This document shows positions 27,304-36,848 of a DNA stretch of 64,000 bases, in pieces. Origin of the DNA: Robertkochia marina (GTDB lineage: Bacteria > Bacteroidota > Bacteroidia > Flavobacteriales > Flavobacteriaceae). The notes under the pieces are model-generated. The model was not told the origin of the DNA and made no database searches. It saw nothing but the letters and a program-made list of their open reading frames with translations. The stretch is taken from positions 496,001 to 560,000 of the forward strand of contig NZ_SSMC01000002.1 in NCBI RefSeq assembly GCF_004799345.1, in the 5' to 3' direction. Positions within the stretch are counted from its first letter, which is position 1. Each line of letters begins with the position of its first letter. A program made the position numbers and the translations under genes.

Positions 27304-27687
27304 TCATGCGCGGTTATAATCATCTTCCAGTCTGATAATATCGTCCTCACCGAAATAGGTGCCATATTGCACTTCGATAAAAATGCAAGGTGTATCCGTA
27401 GCATTTTGTACACGGTGCTTGACACCTTGGGCGATCTGGACCACCTCACCAACTTTATAATCCCGAATCTCCCCATCGAGGGTAACACGAGCGATTCCTT
27501 CAACTACGGTCCATACTTCAGATCTTTTATGATGGTATTGATAGGACAAGCGTCCGCCCGGGTCCACCTCAATGCGCTTCACCTTATGTGTCGGGGCATC
27601 TTCCAGCACCCAGTATTGTCCCCATGGGCGAATGTCGTGTTCCAAACTGTTGGGGTTATTATCATTTTGAATGTCTGTCCGTTTCAT
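27304..27687 (-). CDS. Stand-alone phosphomannose-isomerase-type cupin (copy 2)
   Basis: The 127-residue cupin is homologous along its whole length to copies 1 and 3: DIRPWGQYWVLEDAPTHKVK, YQYHHKRSEVWTVVEG, AQGVKHRVQN and FIEVQYGTYFGEDDIIR. It has an extra 14-residue polar N-terminus. It lies upstream of gmd on the same strand, so it probably feeds mannose-6-phosphate into GDP-mannose and then GDP-fucose synthesis. That pathway role is inferred from the ManC C-terminal domain. Confidence 0.82.
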   Translation of the reverse strand: MKRTDIQNDNNPNSLEHDIRPWGQYWVLEDAPTHKVKRIEVDPGGRLSYQYHHKRSEVWTVVEGIARVTLDGEIRDYKVGEVVQIAQGVKHRVQNATDTPCIFIEVQYGTYFGEDDIIRLEDDYNRA

Positions 27688-27829
27688 TTATTCAATTTAT
27701 TATTCAATGAAAAGATTATTGGAATATGGGTGTTAATCATATGAATAGCAAATGCTTATCGATAAATATAATTCTTGCAGGAATACCTTCAAGGAGGATT
27801 AGACCAAAGGTGATAAGGCGGGGTTAAGT

Positions 27830-28400
27830 GGTTAGTGATGGTTACAAGGTTATAAGGTTACGAGAGTATAATTTTAGTTGTAAGTGGTGAGTGGTAAATT
27901 GTTAATTACAAGTTTCAAGAATTCTTGCGTGATTAGTTTTGTGATTTGGAAATAGCAGATAGGCGAATGGGTAAATAGGTAAAGAGGCCAATAGGCAAAT
28001 AGATTTAAGTTACCAGGTTACTGGGTGACTAGGTTACTAAGTGAATTAGTCGTCTTCGCGAGACCTACGTAGTAGGTAGTGGCGATCTCCTCGTTTTACA
28101 ACTGAAGCTTTAGATGGTACAGATTCCATTGGCTTCTGGTTTTAACCGGAAGATTCTTCGTCGTGGCAAGCACGGTTCAGGACTTTCTTTCCGGTGAATG
28201 CTTCTTTCCAGGAAATCATACTCAATGAGTGAATTTCTCGATTTTACGATTTGGTAAATAAGCAAATAGGCAAACGGGCAAATGGGTTGAAGTTACTAAG
28301 TTACTGGGTGACTAGGTTTCTAGGAGAATAGTTTTATTCAAATTTACAATTTCTCGATTCCTCAATTTCACAAAATGATGCATAAAATACCGACCACAGA
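27830..28400. repeat. Repeat-filled gap: 8-bp tracts and a mosaic repeat
   Basis: The 931-base gap at 27688-28618 has no supported gene. It contains GGTTACNA-type tracts (27838-27870 and 28010-28045), AGGCAAAT-type tracts (27957-28003 and 28252-28284) and a full mosaic repeat at 28051-28200 with hairpin CCTAC-GTA-GTAGG. A GACCACA-type 7-bp tract follows at 28391-28411. The part from 28412 to 28618 must contain the tviB promoter, but no clear box was seen. Confidence 0.6.
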
Positions 28401-28618
28401 CCACAGACCACATTCCACCCAATTCAAAATTCATGAAAAACGTTTAATGCAGTATATGCTTGAACTACAGCGGAATAATAATTTCCCACAAACCCAAGAA
28501 CAATAACTGTGCGAATTGTCGGAATCCTTCGTAGTTTTATCTAGAATCTCGATGAGGGTTTACCTAAGTCTTCTTTATGTAATATTTTAATACTGAGAAT
28601 CTCTTTATTTTACCAACT

Positions 28619-29914
28619 ATGCATACTACTTCCGGATTTAAAATAGCCGTGATTGGCCTGGGATATGTCGGATTACCTCTGGCCAGATTATTTGCCACCA
28701 AATATGCTACGGTGGGTTTTGATATCAATGAACAAAGGGTCAAGGAATTACAGCAAGGGCATGACCATACCCTTGAGGTAGATGATACCATACTGCAGGA
28801 GGTAATCGTTAAAGAGAACCCCTCGATTGGCAGTAAAGGACTCTATTGCACCAATGACCTCCAGGAGATCTCCGACAGCAATGTCTATGTGATCACCGTA
28901 CCCACTCCTGTAGATAAACATCATCGTCCGATTCTGACGCCTCTATACAAAAGCAGCGAAACCGTAGGGCAGGTTTTGAAAAGAGGGGATATCGTGATCT
29001 ATGAATCTACCGTATACCCGGGAGTTACCGAAGAAGAATGCGTACCCGTACTCGAAAAAGTAAGCGGATTAAAATTCAACGAGGACTTCTATGTGGGATA
29101 CTCCCCGGAACGAATCAATCCCGGGGACAAAGAGCACACGGTAGAAAAGATCTTAAAAGTCACTTCCGGTTCGACCCCCGAGATCGGGAAGATCGTAGAC
29201 AATCTTTACAGCAGCGTGATCGAGGCCGGAACCCACCTCGCGCCCACCATCAAAGTGGCCGAGGCTGCCAAGGTGATCGAAAACTCCCAGCGGGATATCA
29301 ACATTGCCTTTGTAAATGAGCTGGCTAAGATCTTTAACCTGATGAAGATCGATACCCAGGATGTGCTCGAAGCGGCCGGTACCAAATGGAATTTCCTTCC
29401 CTTTAAACCCGGACTCGTCGGCGGTCACTGTATAGGGGTCGATCCATACTACCTTGCCCAAAAAGCAAAAGAAGTGGGTTATCATCCCGAAATCCTTCTG
29501 GCGGGAAGGCGCCTGAACGATTCCATGGGGAAATACGTAGCCAGTGAGGTGGTAAAACATATGCTTCGCCGCGATATCAAGGTCAACAAAGCCAAAGTGC
29601 TGATCCTTGGTATTACCTTTAAAGAAAACTGTCCGGACGTGCGTAATACCCGCGCTATTGATGTTGTTCGAGAACTACAGGAATACGAAATGGATACTGT
29701 AGTTTACGATCCCTGGGCGAAATGCGAGGAAGTAAAACAAGAATACGGTATTGGGATCGTCAACGAATTACCCCATGATCATTTTGATGCCATTATCCTT
29801 ACTGTAGCTCATAAAGAATTCCTGGATCTTGATTATAAGGATTTGAGGAATGGGAATACGTTGGTTTATGATGTGAAAGGGGTTCTTGGGGATTCAGCCG
29901 ACGTACGTTTATAA
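28619..29914 (+). CDS. tviB: UDP-N-acetylhexosamine 6-dehydrogenase, TviB/WbpO type
   Basis: The 431-residue UDP-sugar dehydrogenase has the NAD motif [17 protein letters not shown] at residues 9-25, [47 protein letters not shown], the catalytic cysteine C271 in [15 protein letters not shown], and [16 protein letters not shown]. The VPTPV and NPGDKEH features resemble the UDP-GlcNAc/GalNAc group rather than UDP-glucose dehydrogenases. It oxidises C6 to a uronic acid. The epimerase at 30442 is the matching TviC-like partner. This gene is noticeably more GC-rich than the pse region. Confidence 0.87.
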   Translation: MHTTSGFKIAVIGLGYVGLPLARLFATKYATVGFDINEQRVKELQQGHDHTLEVDDTILQEVIVKENPSIGSKGLYCTNDLQEISDSNVYVITVPTPVDKHHRPILTPLYKSSETVGQVLKRGDIVIYESTVYPGVTEEECVPVLEKVSGLKFNEDFYVGYSPERINPGDKEHTVEKILKVTSGSTPEIGKIVDNLYSSVIEAGTHLAPTIKVAEAAKVIENSQRDINIAFVNELAKIFNLMKIDTQDVLEAAGTKWNFLPFKPGLVGGHCIGVDPYYLAQKAKEVGYHPEILLAGRRLNDSMGKYVASEVVKHMLRRDIKVNKAKVLILGITFKENCPDVRNTRAIDVVRELQEYEMDTVVYDPWAKCEEVKQEYGIGIVNELPHDHFDAIILTVAHKEFLDLDYKDLRNGNTLVYDVKGVLGDSADVRL

Positions 29915-29915
29915 C

Positions 29916-30427
29916 AAGTTGTGAATTGTGAGTGGTGAGTTGTAAGTGAAATTTACTCATTTGAGATATCTCTTTTTTGTAGTGAGGATTATGCTGCTTA
30001 AAAGCTTGGATAGTTCTGTAATATGAGCGCTTAGATCTGCGGTTGTATTCTCATCTAAATAATTTGTTTTTGATAAAAAATCGATCCAGTATTTAGTTTC
30101 GTTGCATTCTTTTTGAGAAATGGCTAATTTATGAATGAAATCAGCTTTAGACTCTGCTTGCTGTGCTTCTCTATATAATGAACCGATTGCGGTGCCTGAT
30201 CTTAATATTTGTTTGCTTAGAATGAACTCTCTATGCTCATTTCTCAATTTTCTGCATAGTTCTACTATTTTAATGGAAAATTCGAAACTCTTATGTTCTA
30301 GTGCACCCATAATTAAAAACATGTTAAAACACTAATATAGAAAATACTCTACAAAATATTGGCTTCTTAATTAACAATTTCTAACTAAAAAACTAACTCA
30401 CAATTCACCACTCAGAATTCACAACTT
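29916..30427. repeat. IVS-like cassette 3: inverted repeats around a four-helix-bundle gene
   Basis: The left arm at 29916-29947 (begins AAGTTGTGAATTG) and the right arm at 30396-30427 (ends AATTCACAACTT) are reverse complements at 29 of 32 positions. The left arm begins one base after the tviB stop codon, and the right arm ends 14 bases before the tviC start. The cassette therefore looks inserted between two genes of one pathway. It carries only the minus-strand S23-type gene. Confidence 0.75.
29957..30322 (-). CDS. Four-helix-bundle protein, S23/IVS family
   Basis: The 121-residue helical protein is in the same broad family but a different subgroup from the copies at 1576 and 2649. It has LEHKSFEFSIKIVELCRKL, ILRSGTAIGSLYREAQQAESKADFIHKLAISQKECNET and a hydrophobic last helix (LSKLLSSIILTTKKR). 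The start may be M1 or M5 (MGALEHKSFEF). It is antisense to, and between, the tviB- and tviC-like genes and framed by near-perfect 32-base inverted repeats. Function unknown. Confidence 0.86.
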   Translation of the reverse strand: MFLIMGALEHKSFEFSIKIVELCRKLRNEHREFILSKQILRSGTAIGSLYREAQQAESKADFIHKLAISQKECNETKYWIDFLSKTNYLDENTTADLSAHITELSKLLSSIILTTKKRYLK

Positions 30428-30441
30428 TTATATATAATAGT

Positions 30442-31437
30442 ATGAACACAGATAAATTCAAATCACTTCGCTCAAAAAAAGTACTGGTAACCGGTGGAGC
30501 TGGCTTCATTGGCTCTAACCTCTGCGAAGTACTCTTAGAAATCGGTGCTAAAGTCACCTGCCTGGATAATTTTGCTACAGGGCATAAACACAATATTGAG
30601 TCTTTTTTGAAGCATCCGGACTTTAGTTTGATGGAAGGGGATATCCGCGATCTGGATACTTGCCAGAAAGCATGTGAGGGCCAGGATTTTGTGCTGCATC
30701 AGGCTGCGTTGGGATCGGTGCCACGCTCGTTGAAGGATCCTATTACTTCCAATGAGGTCAATGTCAATGGATTTTTGAATATGCTGGTTGCCGCCAGGGA
30801 TCAGGGAGTAAAACGTTTTGTCTATGCGGCCAGTTCTTCCACTTACGGAGATTCGGAGGCCTTGCCCAAGGTGGAGGAGAAGATCGGGAAGCCCTTATCT
30901 CCCTATGCGATTACCAAATATGTGAATGAACTCTATGCCGATATCTTCCATAAGAGTTACGGACTCGACACCATCGGCCTTCGTTACTTCAATGTCTTCG
31001 GAAGAAGACAAGATCCCAATGGTGCCTACGCTGCGGTGATCCCACTTTTTGTAAAACAGATAAGAAACCATGAATCCCCTGTGATCAATGGGGATGGTAC
31101 CTATTCCCGGGATTTCACCTATATCGATAATGTCTTGCAAATGAATCTCCTGTGTCTTATCACAGAGAATAAGGAAGCCCTAAACGAGGTTTATAACACA
31201 GCTGTTGGAGATCGAACCAATTTATTGCAATTGGTGGATCTTCTAAGAAAGAACCTTGCTAACTACGATGCTGAGATCGCTCAGGTGAAAGCAATTCACG
31301 GTCCCAACCGAAAAGGGGATATTCCGCATTCCCTGGCCTCGGTGGAGAAAGCTAAAAATCTATTAGGCTATCAGCCTACTCATGAAATAGAGGCAGGAAT
31401 CAAAGAGGCGGTGGCCTGGTATGTGGATAATCTTTAG
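30442..31437 (+). CDS. tviC: UDP-N-acetylhexosamine or hexosaminuronate 4-epimerase, TviC/WbpP type
   Basis: The 331-residue SDR begins VLVTGGAGFIGSNLCEVLLE. It has LDNFATGHKHNIE, HQAALGSVPRSLKDPITSNE, AASSSTYGDSEALPKVEE, the active site PYAITKYVNELYA with YxxxK, and VFGRRQDPNGAYAAVIP. These are typical of the WbpP/TviC group, which acts on UDP-GlcNAc(A) and UDP-GalNAc(A). Paired with the TviB-like dehydrogenase it would give UDP-GalNAcA or a related uronic acid for the polymer. The two genes are separated by IVS-like cassette 3. Confidence 0.87.
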   Translation: MNTDKFKSLRSKKVLVTGGAGFIGSNLCEVLLEIGAKVTCLDNFATGHKHNIESFLKHPDFSLMEGDIRDLDTCQKACEGQDFVLHQAALGSVPRSLKDPITSNEVNVNGFLNMLVAARDQGVKRFVYAASSSTYGDSEALPKVEEKIGKPLSPYAITKYVNELYADIFHKSYGLDTIGLRYFNVFGRRQDPNGAYAAVIPLFVKQIRNHESPVINGDGTYSRDFTYIDNVLQMNLLCLITENKEALNEVYNTAVGDRTNLLQLVDLLRKNLANYDAEIAQVKAIHGPNRKGDIPHSLASVEKAKNLLGYQPTHEIEAGIKEAVAWYVDNL

Positions 31438-32203
31438 TTACCAGGTTACTGGGTGACTAGGTGACTAGGAAACTAAATGGATTGGTCGTCTTTGCGAGTT
31501 TCGCGTTAGCGAAACGTGGCAATCTCCCCGTTATGGAACAGAAGCGCTAAGAGGTTCAGATGTCATTAGCCATTGGGTTTAACTTGAGGATCCTTCCCAG
31601 CGTACCGCTGCTCAGGACTTTCTTTCTAATCGATGATGTCAGGTAAAACTAAAAGATCGCTTCGGTCACCATGCTCCTTATTACTGACGAATTGTAATAA
31701 AGTTAAAAATTAAAGGAGGCTCCCCGCCCTGGTCAGAGGGCCGAACGTTCAGAAAACAGCCAGCGGCTGTTTTTAATGAAGGAGCCAGCTGGCGCGAGGG
31801 CAATAGAGAGAAAGTCTCGAGACGGGGTGGGTTGTGCTTAGTCTAAATAAAACAACCCCCTTCCGACCCCGCTTAAAGCGGCGCCACCTTCCCCTGAACA
31901 GGGGAAGGAGCCCGTAGTTATGTTAATTCTCAAACCGTCATCTTACTCCACAAGAAATCTAATTTCAGCGGTCTCACGAAGACACCATTAGATTATACCG
32001 ATTACATGCCGCTCTCAATTCTCAAGTTGCAACTCACCACTCACAACTACCCCAGTGGTGCGTTATCAGTTTCATCGAATTATTATCATCTTATGTCATT
32101 TATTTACAAGGGGTTATGTTCTGCTCGGTTAAATTTAACTCTGCAAAGGCTTGAGAATGAGTAATAGACCATAGGCAATGATTAATACACGACAAGATTT
32201 ACG
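31438..32203. repeat. Gap with a full mosaic repeat and a second repeat module
   Basis: A GGTTACTGGGTGACTA-type tract at 31438-31470 leads into a mosaic repeat at 31487-31640 with hairpin TTTCGC-GTTA-GCGAAA. A second module at 31716-31800 carries the palindrome AAAACAGCC-AG-CGGCTGTTTT next to GAGCCAGCTGGCGCG. At 31850-31912 there is a C-rich palindromic piece (CCCCTGAACAGGGG, CCGCTTAAAGCGG). CTCACCACTCACAAC-type repeats lie at 32033-32050. No gene is supported in the gap. Confidence 0.6.
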
Positions 32204-33022
32204 ATGATGAGTTCTAAGAAGATCTGGCTTCAGGGGGGATATGGCAATGTGCTGTTCCAGGTGCTTCCTGCCTTGTATTTAAGGCGTCAGGGGGAGGAAG
32301 TGGACATTGTGAAAACCCTAACCCACAGCAATTTTTATACGCGCAGTATGGGCTGGAAAACCCATTCGGTAAGTTATGAGCCATTGTTGGAATTATTGGA
32401 ACTAAACTCAAAAAATACTGCCGGTTTAACCTCCCTGAGGCTGATGGAGGGTATGTTGAGTAAAAAGATGAAGTCGCGATTGCTGAACAGTCGCTTTTTT
32501 GAAGGAGCCTGTAAAGAGGATGATCTCCTGGATCCTAAGGTGGAAAATTATTTTGGGTACTTCCAGGATCCGGGAAATATCGAACTTTTTAGTCGCGATT
32601 TTGAAGTCCTGAGAGAAAAGGTTTTGGAAAGCCTGGAATACCCCCAAAAGATTAAATGTATCGGAGTGCATTTCCGATGGGGTGATTCCGGATGGGTTAA
32701 AGGTCATCCAGGGTATTATGAGGAGGTGCACCGCGCCATTTCCAGTGCAGATCAGAGAGTGGTCATTGTCACTGACGATATGAAGATGGCAAAACAATAT
32801 TTTAGACCGAAAGAAGGAGGGCATGCAGAGATCATCTCATCAGAGGATCCCATGGATGATTTTAAGCTTTTACTTCAGGCTACCACCTTGTATACGGCTC
32901 CGAGTACCTTTTCCTGGTGGGCCGGTAATTTGTCAAAAAATGCTGAACAGGTATATATGCCTGAAGGTATCTATAAGAAATTAGGGTTTTATGGTGATCC
33001 TTCTGTTTTAAGGGTGCTATAA
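32204..33022 (+). CDS. GT11-like glycosyltransferase, candidate alpha-1,2-fucosyltransferase
   Basis: The 272-residue protein begins KIWLQGGYGNVLFQVLPALY, the glycine-rich start typical of GT11. It contains CIGVHFRWGDSGWVKGHPGY (the HxRxGD donor-binding motif near residue 151), VVIVTDDMKMAKQYF, and the closing APSTFSWWAGNLSKNAE. GT11 enzymes transfer fucose from GDP-fucose. The gmd-fcl unit 5 kb away supplies the donor, which supports the call. It is slightly short, and the linkage is unknown. Confidence 0.8.
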   Translation: MMSSKKIWLQGGYGNVLFQVLPALYLRRQGEEVDIVKTLTHSNFYTRSMGWKTHSVSYEPLLELLELNSKNTAGLTSLRLMEGMLSKKMKSRLLNSRFFEGACKEDDLLDPKVENYFGYFQDPGNIELFSRDFEVLREKVLESLEYPQKIKCIGVHFRWGDSGWVKGHPGYYEEVHRAISSADQRVVIVTDDMKMAKQYFRPKEGGHAEIISSEDPMDDFKLLLQATTLYTAPSTFSWWAGNLSKNAEQVYMPEGIYKKLGFYGDPSVLRVL

Positions 33023-33126
33023 CAGGATATGAATGGTGTGAGGCATTTTTACCTGACACCAAAGACCCCAATATCAAGCTTGTGTTATACCATTTACGAT
33101 CTACGGATAACTAAATACTAAAGACT

Positions 33127-33963
33127 ATGCAACTGTTGTATATCATGTCGGATATTCGATCCGGCTCAACGCTTCTGGAAAATATACTTTCAAAATCACC
33201 GGAAACGATTTCTGTGGGGGAGCTTCGACTGTTAGACAGTCACCTGCATAAAGGTATCTGGGGACGAAGATGGAATTGGTGTTGTTCCTGTGGAGAAGAA
33301 TTTGGTAATTGTACTTTTTGGAAAGCAGTTTTTGACGAAATGGGACTTGAATCGCCACAAGAAATTGCTCAGACCATGATGAACAGACCTCCTCTTACTA
33401 AAGAAGATCAACTGGAAAATGACGCTATGCTGCGTTTGTTTGAGCGCATTTATCAAGCGGTGTTCAAAGTCTCCGGGGCGAAGTGTATTATCGATTCCTC
33501 AAAAGAACCTTTTCAGGGGTTATCGGTGTACAAGCATATGCCATTCCCGGTGAAAATAATATACCTGGAACGTGACCTGAGAGCCGTTACCTTGTCTAAG
33601 AGCAAGTGGAATAAGATCAACCATGATCTTCGTCCGAACTTAACGAAAACCCTTTTACTTTCTTTTCGAATCCGCCTGATATGCCATCGTTTGCTCAAGC
33701 AGGTAAAACCGGGAGATGTTTACAGAATGACTTATGAGGATTTTTTAAAGCGCCCTCAATATCATCTTGATGCTATTACCCGTTTTGCGGATATACCCCC
33801 TATTCAAATGCCTGAGTATATGGAATTGGAGGAGGATCATACTATAGCAGGTACCCCTAACAGGTTTACCAAGCGCCCTATAAAATTTGACGATAGCTGG
33901 AAGCATAAGGTTACCAACAAACCCGTGTTCAATGCCCTGGGAGGTTTACTAAATGCATTTTAA
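33127..33963 (+). CDS. PAPS-dependent sulfotransferase
   Basis: The 278-residue protein begins LLYIMSDIRSGSTLLENILS, a 5'-phosphosulfate-binding loop of the Sulfotransfer_3 kind. It then has IIDSSKEPFQG, VKIIYLERDLRAVTLSKSKWN (the 3'-phosphate-binding Arg/Ser region) and VYRMTYEDFLKRPQYHLDAI. It would move sulfate from PAPS onto a carbohydrate. The cysC/D/N genes just downstream make PAPS and cysQ removes the by-product PAP. A cysteine-rich piece (NWCCSCGEEFGNCTFW) resembles those of deep-branching carbohydrate sulfotransferases. The acceptor is inferred to be the capsule. Confidence 0.83.
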   Translation: MQLLYIMSDIRSGSTLLENILSKSPETISVGELRLLDSHLHKGIWGRRWNWCCSCGEEFGNCTFWKAVFDEMGLESPQEIAQTMMNRPPLTKEDQLENDAMLRLFERIYQAVFKVSGAKCIIDSSKEPFQGLSVYKHMPFPVKIIYLERDLRAVTLSKSKWNKINHDLRPNLTKTLLLSFRIRLICHRLLKQVKPGDVYRMTYEDFLKRPQYHLDAITRFADIPPIQMPEYMELEEDHTIAGTPNRFTKRPIKFDDSWKHKVTNKPVFNALGGLLNAF

Positions 33964-34932
33964 GCAATCAACCGAAGTAATTCAGGGCAAGCTTTTGATA
34001 TTCATCCACTCAGCTATAATAGTCCAAAATTTGCTGGTCACAACTGCTGCCAATGATCAGGCTTTTTAAATGCTAATAGAATTCATTAAGCCTTTCATTT
34101 TTCTTCTAAGAGCAGGCCGGGTATTATTCACAACTTTTTTTACATCATTATTTCCCTACCTTTTCCTGTTCGCTACAACTGGCGGATTATAGTTTTGACT
34201 TCTCATGAATGATTAGCCCTTACTTTTTTGCATTGCCCAACCCCGTCAGGGCTCATGAACACCTCTTAAACAATAAAAAGGACGTGAGTAAAAAAGTAAT
34301 ATTGCAGTGCAATTAGAATATAGATACAAAGCCCTCGCGCCGACTGGCTCTTTCGCTAAAAGGTCTGCAAGACCTTTTCTTTACGCTCAGCCCTCCTAAA
34401 AAAGGACGGGGTGAGATTCGACTCCAAATCTATCTATGGTAATAATTTGGCATTGAGGAAGATTAGGGAGATCGCCACAACCTGCTCTGGCCAACGCGCC
34501 AGCTGGCTCCTTCGCTAAAATGGTTCACTGAACCATTTCTTCACGCTCGGCCCTGCGAAGACGAATCACATATAATGCACTCCTTGGTAATATTATACCC
34601 CACTTGCTCCTTTGCTCCTTTACTTCTTTGCTGCTTGGCGTTATCCGTCATCCCTTGGCAAAAAATCAAATTAGAGCAGTCTCGTAATGACATCTATATG
34701 AGCCCCCTGCAAAAAGAAAAAAGGTATTGATGGAACTGCTGTTGCTAAAATCGTTTAATACCGTTCCCACAGCTAAGAATTTTCCTTATTGAGGTAAAAG
34801 AAATCGTAAATTTTCGCAGTTGGTCCAAACACCGTGGCTACTCGGCTCTGAATTAAATACATTTACCGTTAGAATTCTGATAGTCAAATAATTAAGAATA
34901 ATTTCCCCGAAGACTAATAACAAATCACTCCT
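33964..34932. repeat. 969-base gap with two hairpin modules of the mosaic repeat
   Basis: No gene is supported. At 34335-34420 a partial module holds the palindrome AAAAGGTCTGCAAGACCTTTT. At 34464-34563 a reverse-orientation mosaic repeat runs from AGGGAGATCGCC through CCAGCTGG and AAATGGTTCA-GTGAACCATTT-type palindromes to GCGAAGACG. A short TTTGCTCCTTTACTTC-type tract lies at 34608-34636. The final 250 bases before cysQ are AT-rich and probably contain its promoter, but no consensus box was found. Confidence 0.6.
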
Positions 34933-35721
34933 ATGAACAATCCGCTTTTAAGAATCGCTATTGATGCAGCCATCGCTGCCGGAAAGGAGATCACTTTGAT
35001 CTATAATACTGAGTACCGGGTGGAGGAGAAGGAAGATCAATCACCACTTACAGAGGCAGATCTTGCTTCGAACAAAAAGATCATGGAATTTCTTGAAAAG
35101 ACCCCAATACCTGTGATCAGTGAGGAAAATAAAGAAGTAGCCTATAAAGAAAGAAAAGACTGGAAACAGTGTTGGATCGTAGATCCTCTTGATGGTACCA
35201 AGGAATTTATTAAGCGCAATGGAGAGTTTACCGTAAACATTGCTCTTATTGAAAACAACAAACCCCGGTTGGGTGTGATCTATGTGCCGGTTACCGGCGA
35301 ATTGTATTATGCTGATGTTCCTGACGGAAGGGCCTGGAAAACAACTCTTAATGGTTCTGAAACGGAGTTTTTCGAAGATGAGGATATCATTTCCCCGAAA
35401 CCGCTGAATGGTCTGATAAGGGTTGTTGGGAGTCGTTCGCACATGAACCAGGACACTTTGGATTATCTGGAGGAGGTTAAGGCTGAGGGAAAAGAGGTCG
35501 AGATCGTATCTAAGGGGTCTTCTCTTAAGTTTTGCCTGGTGGCTGAAGGCAGGGCTGATGTATATCCGCGTTTTGCCCCTACTATGGAATGGGATACCGC
35601 TGCAGGGCAAGCCATTTGTGAAGCCGTAGGGCTGAAGGTTATTGACCAGGAAACGCAACTCCCCATGGTGTATAATCGAGAGAATTTATTGAATAATTAT
35701 TTCCTGGTAAGAATGCAGTAA
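34933..35721 (+). CDS. cysQ: 3'(2'),5'-bisphosphate nucleotidase CysQ
   Basis: The 262-residue enzyme is of the inositol-monophosphatase fold. It has the metal site SEENKEV near residue 60, WIVDPLDGTKEFIKRNGEF (DPxDGT motif), VVGSRSHMNQDT and EWDTAAGQAICEAVG. It converts PAP, left by sulfotransferases, to AMP and phosphate and so prevents product inhibition. It heads the sulfate-activation gene group, 80 bases before the DUF2061 gene. Confidence 0.94.
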   Translation: MNNPLLRIAIDAAIAAGKEITLIYNTEYRVEEKEDQSPLTEADLASNKKIMEFLEKTPIPVISEENKEVAYKERKDWKQCWIVDPLDGTKEFIKRNGEFTVNIALIENNKPRLGVIYVPVTGELYYADVPDGRAWKTTLNGSETEFFEDEDIISPKPLNGLIRVVGSRSHMNQDTLDYLEEVKAEGKEVEIVSKGSSLKFCLVAEGRADVYPRFAPTMEWDTAAGQAICEAVGLKVIDQETQLPMVYNRENLLNNYFLVRMQ

Positions 35722-35800
35722 GTTCAAAGCCATTAGCCGGATCTCGTAGGCAAGGGTCTTACTGAATTAATACATTAGGCTTTAAGACTAACAGAACAAA

Positions 35801-36262
35801 TTGAAAATAGGAAAGCTGAAAATATCAAAACGCCATCTGGCTAAAACCGTTACCTGGCGGTTCATAGGTACCCTCGACACCATGCTTTTGGGCTGGTTGA
35901 TCTCCGGGAATCCGATGGCCGGGGTGAAGATTGGCTTTGCAGAGGTTATTACCAAAATGGTATTGTACTACCTCCATGAACGGGTATGGTTCCGCTTTAA
36001 TTTTCCTGACAGTCGTCCGCGCCATTTAATAAAGACCCTTAGCTGGCGTGCAATTGGAACGCTGGACACCATGGTATTGGCCTGGATCATTACCGGGAAC
36101 CCAATGACCGGTTTACAGATAGGAGGCGCTGAGGTGATCACTAAAATGATTTTGTACTACCTCCACGAGCGAGGATGGTATCGCATTAATTATGGTCTGG
36201 ATCAAAGAAATAAAATCAGAAAATTACAGCATCAAAGAGAAGCCCATGCAGAAAAACATTAA
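35801..36262 (+). CDS. Tandem DUF2061 membrane protein
   Basis: The 153-residue protein is two copies of one small domain. Residues about 9-65 (HLAKTVTWRFIGTLDTMLLG, AEVITKMVLYYLHERVWFRF) and 74-130 (HLIKTLSWRAIGTLDTMVLA, AEVITKMILYYLHERGWYRI) are closely alike. Each copy has two hydrophobic segments. DUF2061 genes are often linked to sulfate-activation genes in Bacteroidota (from memory). The function is unknown. The start is a TTG at 35801, as the first internal ATG would break the first domain. It overlaps cysC. Confidence 0.85.
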   Translation: MKIGKLKISKRHLAKTVTWRFIGTLDTMLLGWLISGNPMAGVKIGFAEVITKMVLYYLHERVWFRFNFPDSRPRHLIKTLSWRAIGTLDTMVLAWIITGNPMTGLQIGGAEVITKMILYYLHERGWYRINYGLDQRNKIRKLQHQREAHAEKH

Positions 36263-36848
36263 GGAACATGATTTTAAGATCGGAAAAACTGAACGGAATG
36301 CAGCGAAGGGACACCCTTCGTTCCTGATCTGGTTTACCGGGTTGTCAGGATCGGGGAAGTCAACCATAGCCAATGCTGTTGAGCAGGAACTTCATCAGCG
36401 CGGGATGCATACCTATATTCTTGATGGCGATAATATACGGCACGGACTTAACAGCGATCTTGATTTTAGCCCGGATTCACGTACTGAAAATATTCGTCGG
36501 ATAGGCGAGGTAGCCAACCTGATGGTGGATGCCGGACTCATAGTATTGGCGGCCTTTGTGTCTCCTTATAGAAAAGACAGGGATCTGGTTGCTAAAACGG
36601 TAGGTAACGGGAATTATGTAGAGGTGTATGTGAGCACTTCCCTGGAAGAATGTGAACGACGAGATGTGAAAGGACTCTATGAAAAGGCCCGAAGAGGGGA
36701 GATCAAAAATATGACCGGGATATCAGCCCCTTATGAAGCTCCGGAAAATCCTGATATCGAAGTAGATCATACCTACTCTTTGGAAGACAGTGTAAATAAA
36801 ATTATTACAACCATAGAAAATCGAATTAAAAGCTACCCCCATGAGTAA
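36246..36848 (+). CDS. cysC: Adenylyl-sulfate kinase
   Basis: The 200-residue kinase converts APS to PAPS. Seen: P-loop WFTGLSGSGKSTIANAVE, YILDGDNIRHGLNSDLDFS, RTENIRRIGEVANLMVDAGL, FVSPYRKDRDLVA and KGLYEKARRGEIKNMTGIS. An upstream in-frame ATG at 36192 would add 18 residues encoded inside the DUF2061 gene. The ATG at 36246 is preceded by AAAGAGAAG and gives the usual family N-terminus. It overlaps cysD by eight bases. Confidence 0.95.
   Translation: MQKNIKEHDFKIGKTERNAAKGHPSFLIWFTGLSGSGKSTIANAVEQELHQRGMHTYILDGDNIRHGLNSDLDFSPDSRTENIRRIGEVANLMVDAGLIVLAAFVSPYRKDRDLVAKTVGNGNYVEVYVSTSLEECERRDVKGLYEKARRGEIKNMTGISAPYEAPENPDIEVDHTYSLEDSVNKIITTIENRIKSYPHE

Noticed and set aside
34335-34420. Rho-independent terminator at the AAAAGGTCT...AGACCTTTT palindrome
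   Set aside because: The same palindrome appears as an exchangeable core in other repeat modules far from gene ends, so it is better seen as part of the mosaic repeat.
36192-36245. Longer N-terminus of cysC
   Set aside because: The extra 18 residues overlap the DUF2061 coding frame and do not fit the family. A purine-rich site precedes the ATG at 36246.
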